DNA of 8,159 nucleotides from Verrucomicrobiota bacterium (GTDB taxonomy: Bacteria > Verrucomicrobiota > Verrucomicrobiia > Chthoniobacterales > UBA10450). The stretch is taken from positions 1 to 8,159 of the forward strand of contig QHOJ01000123.1 in NCBI GenBank assembly GCA_003218735.1, written 5' to 3'. Within the stretch, counting starts at the first letter, position 1. Each line of letters opens with the position of its first letter. Under the pieces are notes generated by a model. The model saw only the letters and a program-made list of their open reading frames with translations, did not search any database and had not been told where the DNA came from. A program made the position numbers and the translations under genes. Of the stretch, positions 5,588-8,159 are shown piece by piece.

Positions 5588-7183
5588 ATGTCGATCTTAG
5601 CGTCGATCGTTTGCGTGCTCTGTGCGCTGTGCGCATCCGCGGCAGAGGTGCCGAAACCCGAGCGACATGTGGTGGTTGTTGTTTGGGACGGGATGCGCCC
5701 GGATTTCGTGAGCCAGGAAAATACGCCGGCACTGTGGAAGCTGGCGAACGAGGGCGTTGTTTTTCGCAATCATCACGCCGTGTATCCGAGCGCGACAAAC
5801 GTAAATGGAACAGCGATTGCTACAGGAGTTTATCCGGGCCACAGCGGCTTGATCGCGAACCACGATTACCGCCCGGAAATTAACAGTAGAAAATCAGTCG
5901 ACGTTGAGATTCCAGCAGTGGTGGAGAAGGGGGATGAATTATCCGGCGGCAAATATATTTCGATTCCGACAATCGCTGAGATCGTGCAACACGCGGGTAG
6001 GCGCACAGCGATTGCCACCGCAAAGACTGTGGGTCTTTTGCTGGACCGACATCCGTTCGACTCCGCTGCGCCGCGCTCAGGACAGGTTGTCGATCCAAGC
6101 CATGCGAAGAATTCGGTTACGGTTTTTGCCGGAGAATCGCGGCCGAGAGATGCACTTAATCCCATTGTTCATGCGCTTGGTCCATTTCCGCCGTTCGGGC
6201 AACACACCGAGGGAGACAAGTGGACGACGAAAGCGTTTACTGACTTTCTGTGGAAAGATGGTGTACCGGTTTTTTCGCTGCTTTGGTTGGGCGACCCCGA
6301 TCTTACCCAGCATGGATCAGCACCCGGCGCGCGACCGGCGCTCGCTGCGATTAAGTCCTCTGACGAAAATCTCGCCGCGGTGCTATCGGCGTTGGATCGA
6401 CAAGGAGCGCGCGAAACGACAGACGTTTTTGTCGTGTCCGATCATGGCTTCTCCACGATCGAACGATCAGTCGATCTGCGGAAAATCTTAAATGACGCCG
6501 GCTTCACCGCGAAGACGGAATTCAGCGACGAACCAAAACCGGGAGAGATCATGCTGGTCGGGAACGGCGGCACCGTCCTTTTTTATGTGGTGAACCATGA
6601 CGCGCCGGTCACGCGCCGTCTTGTCGAATTTCTGCAACAGTCAGATTTCGCTGGAGTGATTTTCACGAAAGAACCTACGGAAGGGACGTTCGGTCTCGAT
6701 CAAGTGAAGATCGAGTGTCCACACGCTCCAGACATAGTGATGGCTTTCCGCTGGAACGATTCGAAAAATCAGTTCGGTGTTCCGGGAATGATTGACGCTG
6801 ATTGGCAACGCGGCGCGGGGAAGGGGACCCATGCCACGCTCAGCCGATTCGATATGCACAACACCTTGATCGCGGCCGGGCCAGATTTTCGCCGCGGTTA
6901 CACGGATGAGTTACCCAGCGGCAATGTCGATCTGGCGCCAACGATTCTGCGCATCCTCGGAATCACTTCACCACAGTCCGCCTCAGGCGGAGATGGCAGG
7001 ATTTTGTCGGAAGCGATGGTCAACACCGATCCCGCGACTGCGGGATTGAAGCCGGAAACCAAAATGGTGGAAGCCACAAAAACTTTCCCACGGGGAACGT
7101 GGCAACAATCGCTTCAAATCTCTCGCGTCGGCTCGACCGAATATCTTGATGAAGGCAACGGTCGTTTTGAAATGAAAAGGTGA
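5588..7183 (+). CDS. Secreted type I phosphodiesterase / nucleotide pyrophosphatase (alkaline-phosphatase superfamily)
   Basis: The product is 531 residues from the ATG at 5588, with a Sec signal peptide (MSILASIVCVLCALCASAAE). The two-metal active site of the alkaline-phosphatase superfamily can be traced. D34 lies in VVWDGMRPD. T70 in YPSATNVNG corresponds to the nucleophile of nucleotide pyrophosphatase/phosphodiesterases. D238 and H242 lie in GDPDLTQH, D285 and H286 in VVSDHGF, and H415 in GKGTHATL. All expected ligands are present, so the enzyme should hydrolyse phosphodiester or phosphomonoester bonds outside the cytoplasm, with zinc or a similar metal; the natural substrate is unknown. 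YPGHSGLIANHDYRPEI after the nucleophile fits the substrate-cap entrance. The gene starts 43 bp after the displaced exporter tail and may be cotranscribed with the exporter. The frame is open further up to 5423, but that part reads through the exporter remnant. Confidence 0.9.
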   Translation: MSILASIVCVLCALCASAAEVPKPERHVVVVVWDGMRPDFVSQENTPALWKLANEGVVFRNHHAVYPSATNVNGTAIATGVYPGHSGLIANHDYRPEINSRKSVDVEIPAVVEKGDELSGGKYISIPTIAEIVQHAGRRTAIATAKTVGLLLDRHPFDSAAPRSGQVVDPSHAKNSVTVFAGESRPRDALNPIVHALGPFPPFGQHTEGDKWTTKAFTDFLWKDGVPVFSLLWLGDPDLTQHGSAPGARPALAAIKSSDENLAAVLSALDRQGARETTDVFVVSDHGFSTIERSVDLRKILNDAGFTAKTEFSDEPKPGEIMLVGNGGTVLFYVVNHDAPVTRRLVEFLQQSDFAGVIFTKEPTEGTFGLDQVKIECPHAPDIVMAFRWNDSKNQFGVPGMIDADWQRGAGKGTHATLSRFDMHNTLIAAGPDFRRGYTDELPSGNVDLAPTILRILGITSPQSASGGDGRILSEAMVNTDPATAGLKPETKMVEATKTFPRGTWQQSLQISRVGSTEYLDEGNGRFEMKR

Positions 7184-7217
7184 AAGCAGCGCGCTGCGCT
7201 GTCTGGGGCGTCGCTTG

Positions 7218-8159
7218 CTACTGCGATTTCTTCGCCGGTATCGGAGTAAACGCGTTGGCGAACACGTAGTCGGCCACCCGCCGCCCTTGAGCGATACCTT
7301 GTGTCTTATCGAACGACCAGTGAATACCAAGATAAATCCTGCTCTGACCATTTTCCTCCGCAGCCTGCGAGAGGGACGAAAAACTGCGGGAGACGATCGG
7401 GCGCACATTCCCGCTGTTGTCGCGTGTCACACCGTTGAATTCGTCCGACATGAAGGTGAACGCGATGTTGTCGGTTCCATAGAACTTGCGGAGAGTTTCG
7501 AAAAGAGCACCGCCGAAGCCGGCGTGTCCTGAGGGGTAAGCTGGAAAGGGCGGTGTAAAATTGGGGCCATTAAGGTTGCTTGCCGGCGCGCCGAGCGGCG
7601 TAAAATTGAGATCATCGCTAGTCGCATCATTGCCGTCGCCGGCACCAGTGGGTCCCGTTCCGAGGTCGGCCTCACGAATCCCAGTAACTGGCCTCCAATA
7701 TTGATAATAATATTTCGATTCCCAAATGGCGCTGCCAGCATCGGCCATCGCGACGTTTGCCAGGACCAAGAGTCGGGCGAGCTGAACGGGATTGGCGCTC
7801 GTCCCCATTTGATCCGCGATGTGCATCGTGATCTGATTGTACAGACGTGGCGGTGCGCAAAGGCTCGGGGTTCCATCGTAGGCCCAGAAGGTGCCGATTT
7901 GCGTCTCCTCGGTGGTGCGCGCTGTCGGCGTGCTGATTCCGTCGCCGCCCAGCGCCTTTACTTCGTTAAACGCGACCGCGTATTCCGCGCTGCTCAATGC
8001 CGGTGGGACCGGAGCGCGAAACTGGGCGGAGGTTTGCAAGACGAATGGTGTCACCTGTCCCCAATAGGCGCCCAGCGCGAGTGGATGCTGACTAATTGGA
8101 TCTTGTCGCCATTTCCCCGCGTCATTGCTGGTGATGAACTCGATGCCAACCCGCGGTTC
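7218..8159 (-). CDS. Vanadium-dependent haloperoxidase-like PAP2 protein (5' end cut by right edge)
   Basis: The frame is open from the right edge to TAG at 7220-7218, giving 313 visible C-terminal residues. It reads through a GTG at 8054 without interruption, and the residues before it (GKWRQDPISQHPLALGAYWG) are typical of the family, so that GTG is not the start. All three parts of the PAP2/haloperoxidase site are intact: K-x6-RP in KYYYQYWRP (7715-7689), PSGH in AYPSGHAGF (7535-7524) and SR-x5-H in SRIYLGIH (7343-7320). In vanadium haloperoxidases these residues bind vanadate, and the enzyme uses peroxide to oxidise halides. In acid phosphatases they bind phosphate. The overall sequence and the HWSFDKTQG ending favour the haloperoxidase-like branch. 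Many members are exported, but the N-terminus is not visible. The gene converges on the phosphodiesterase with 34 bp between stops. Confidence 0.9.
   Translation of the reverse strand, partial: EPRVGIEFITSNDAGKWRQDPISQHPLALGAYWGQVTPFVLQTSAQFRAPVPPALSSAEYAVAFNEVKALGGDGISTPTARTTEETQIGTFWAYDGTPSLCAPPRLYNQITMHIADQMGTSANPVQLARLLVLANVAMADAGSAIWESKYYYQYWRPVTGIREADLGTGPTGAGDGNDATSDDLNFTPLGAPASNLNGPNFTPPFPAYPSGHAGFGGALFETLRKFYGTDNIAFTFMSDEFNGVTRDNSGNVRPIVSRSFSSLSQAAEENGQSRIYLGIHWSFDKTQGIAQGRRVADYVFANAFTPIPAKKSQ

Noticed and set aside
7186..7197. GCAGCGCGCTGC palindrome between the convergent genes as a terminator
   Set aside because: A perfect 12-mer with no loop allows only a 4-bp stem, and no T-run follows on either strand.

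Overview
The window looks like a chromosomal stretch from a Gram-negative soil-type bacterium, most likely a verrucomicrobium (Spartobacteria / Chthoniobacterales-like). This assignment is inference. It rests on intergenic repeats of the TGGAGGGAC..., 'ATCGAATATTCAACATCC' and 'GCGTGAGGACACCGCCCCTACACGC' kinds, which I associate with those genomes, and on the mix of secreted, DUF2807-type and PAP2/haloperoxidase proteins. No rRNA, tRNA, CRISPR array, insertion sequence or phage module is visible.

Layout. Positions 1-3907 form a minus-strand block. Read 5' to 3' on that strand it holds: a secreted two-domain protein (2954-3907), a DUF2807/GIN-type exported protein (2170-2814), a metallo-beta-lactamase-fold protein (1267-2136), a nucleotidyltransferase-fold protein (583-1206) overlapping a small conserved-looking protein (396-623), and the start of a small membrane protein cut by the left edge (1-275). 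Repeats lie in most gaps of this block and reach into gene starts. A divergent gap (3908-4019) separates it from a plus-strand pair: a DHA2-type drug exporter (4020-5426), whose last membrane segment continues in another frame (5425-5544), and a secreted type I phosphodiesterase / alkaline-phosphatase-superfamily enzyme (5588-7183). A vanadium-haloperoxidase-like PAP2 protein (7218-8159, cut by the right edge) converges on the phosphodiesterase.

How the genes work together. I see no single pathway. Several products are exported (two in the minus block, the phosphodiesterase, perhaps the haloperoxidase). The nucleotidyltransferase and the small protein form the only tightly coupled pair.

I found no convincing new multi-gene system. 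The most interesting signals are genome-remodelling scars: (1) a 42-bp piece at 205-246 that matches the 3' part of the metallo-beta-lactamase gene (1351-1392) with differences that nearly all preserve the protein; (2) repeats that have overwritten the 5' end of the metallo-beta-lactamase gene and supply the start codon of the membrane protein; (3) a frameshifted exporter C-terminus; and (4) a collapsed copy of a composite repeat next to the metallo-beta-lactamase stop codon.
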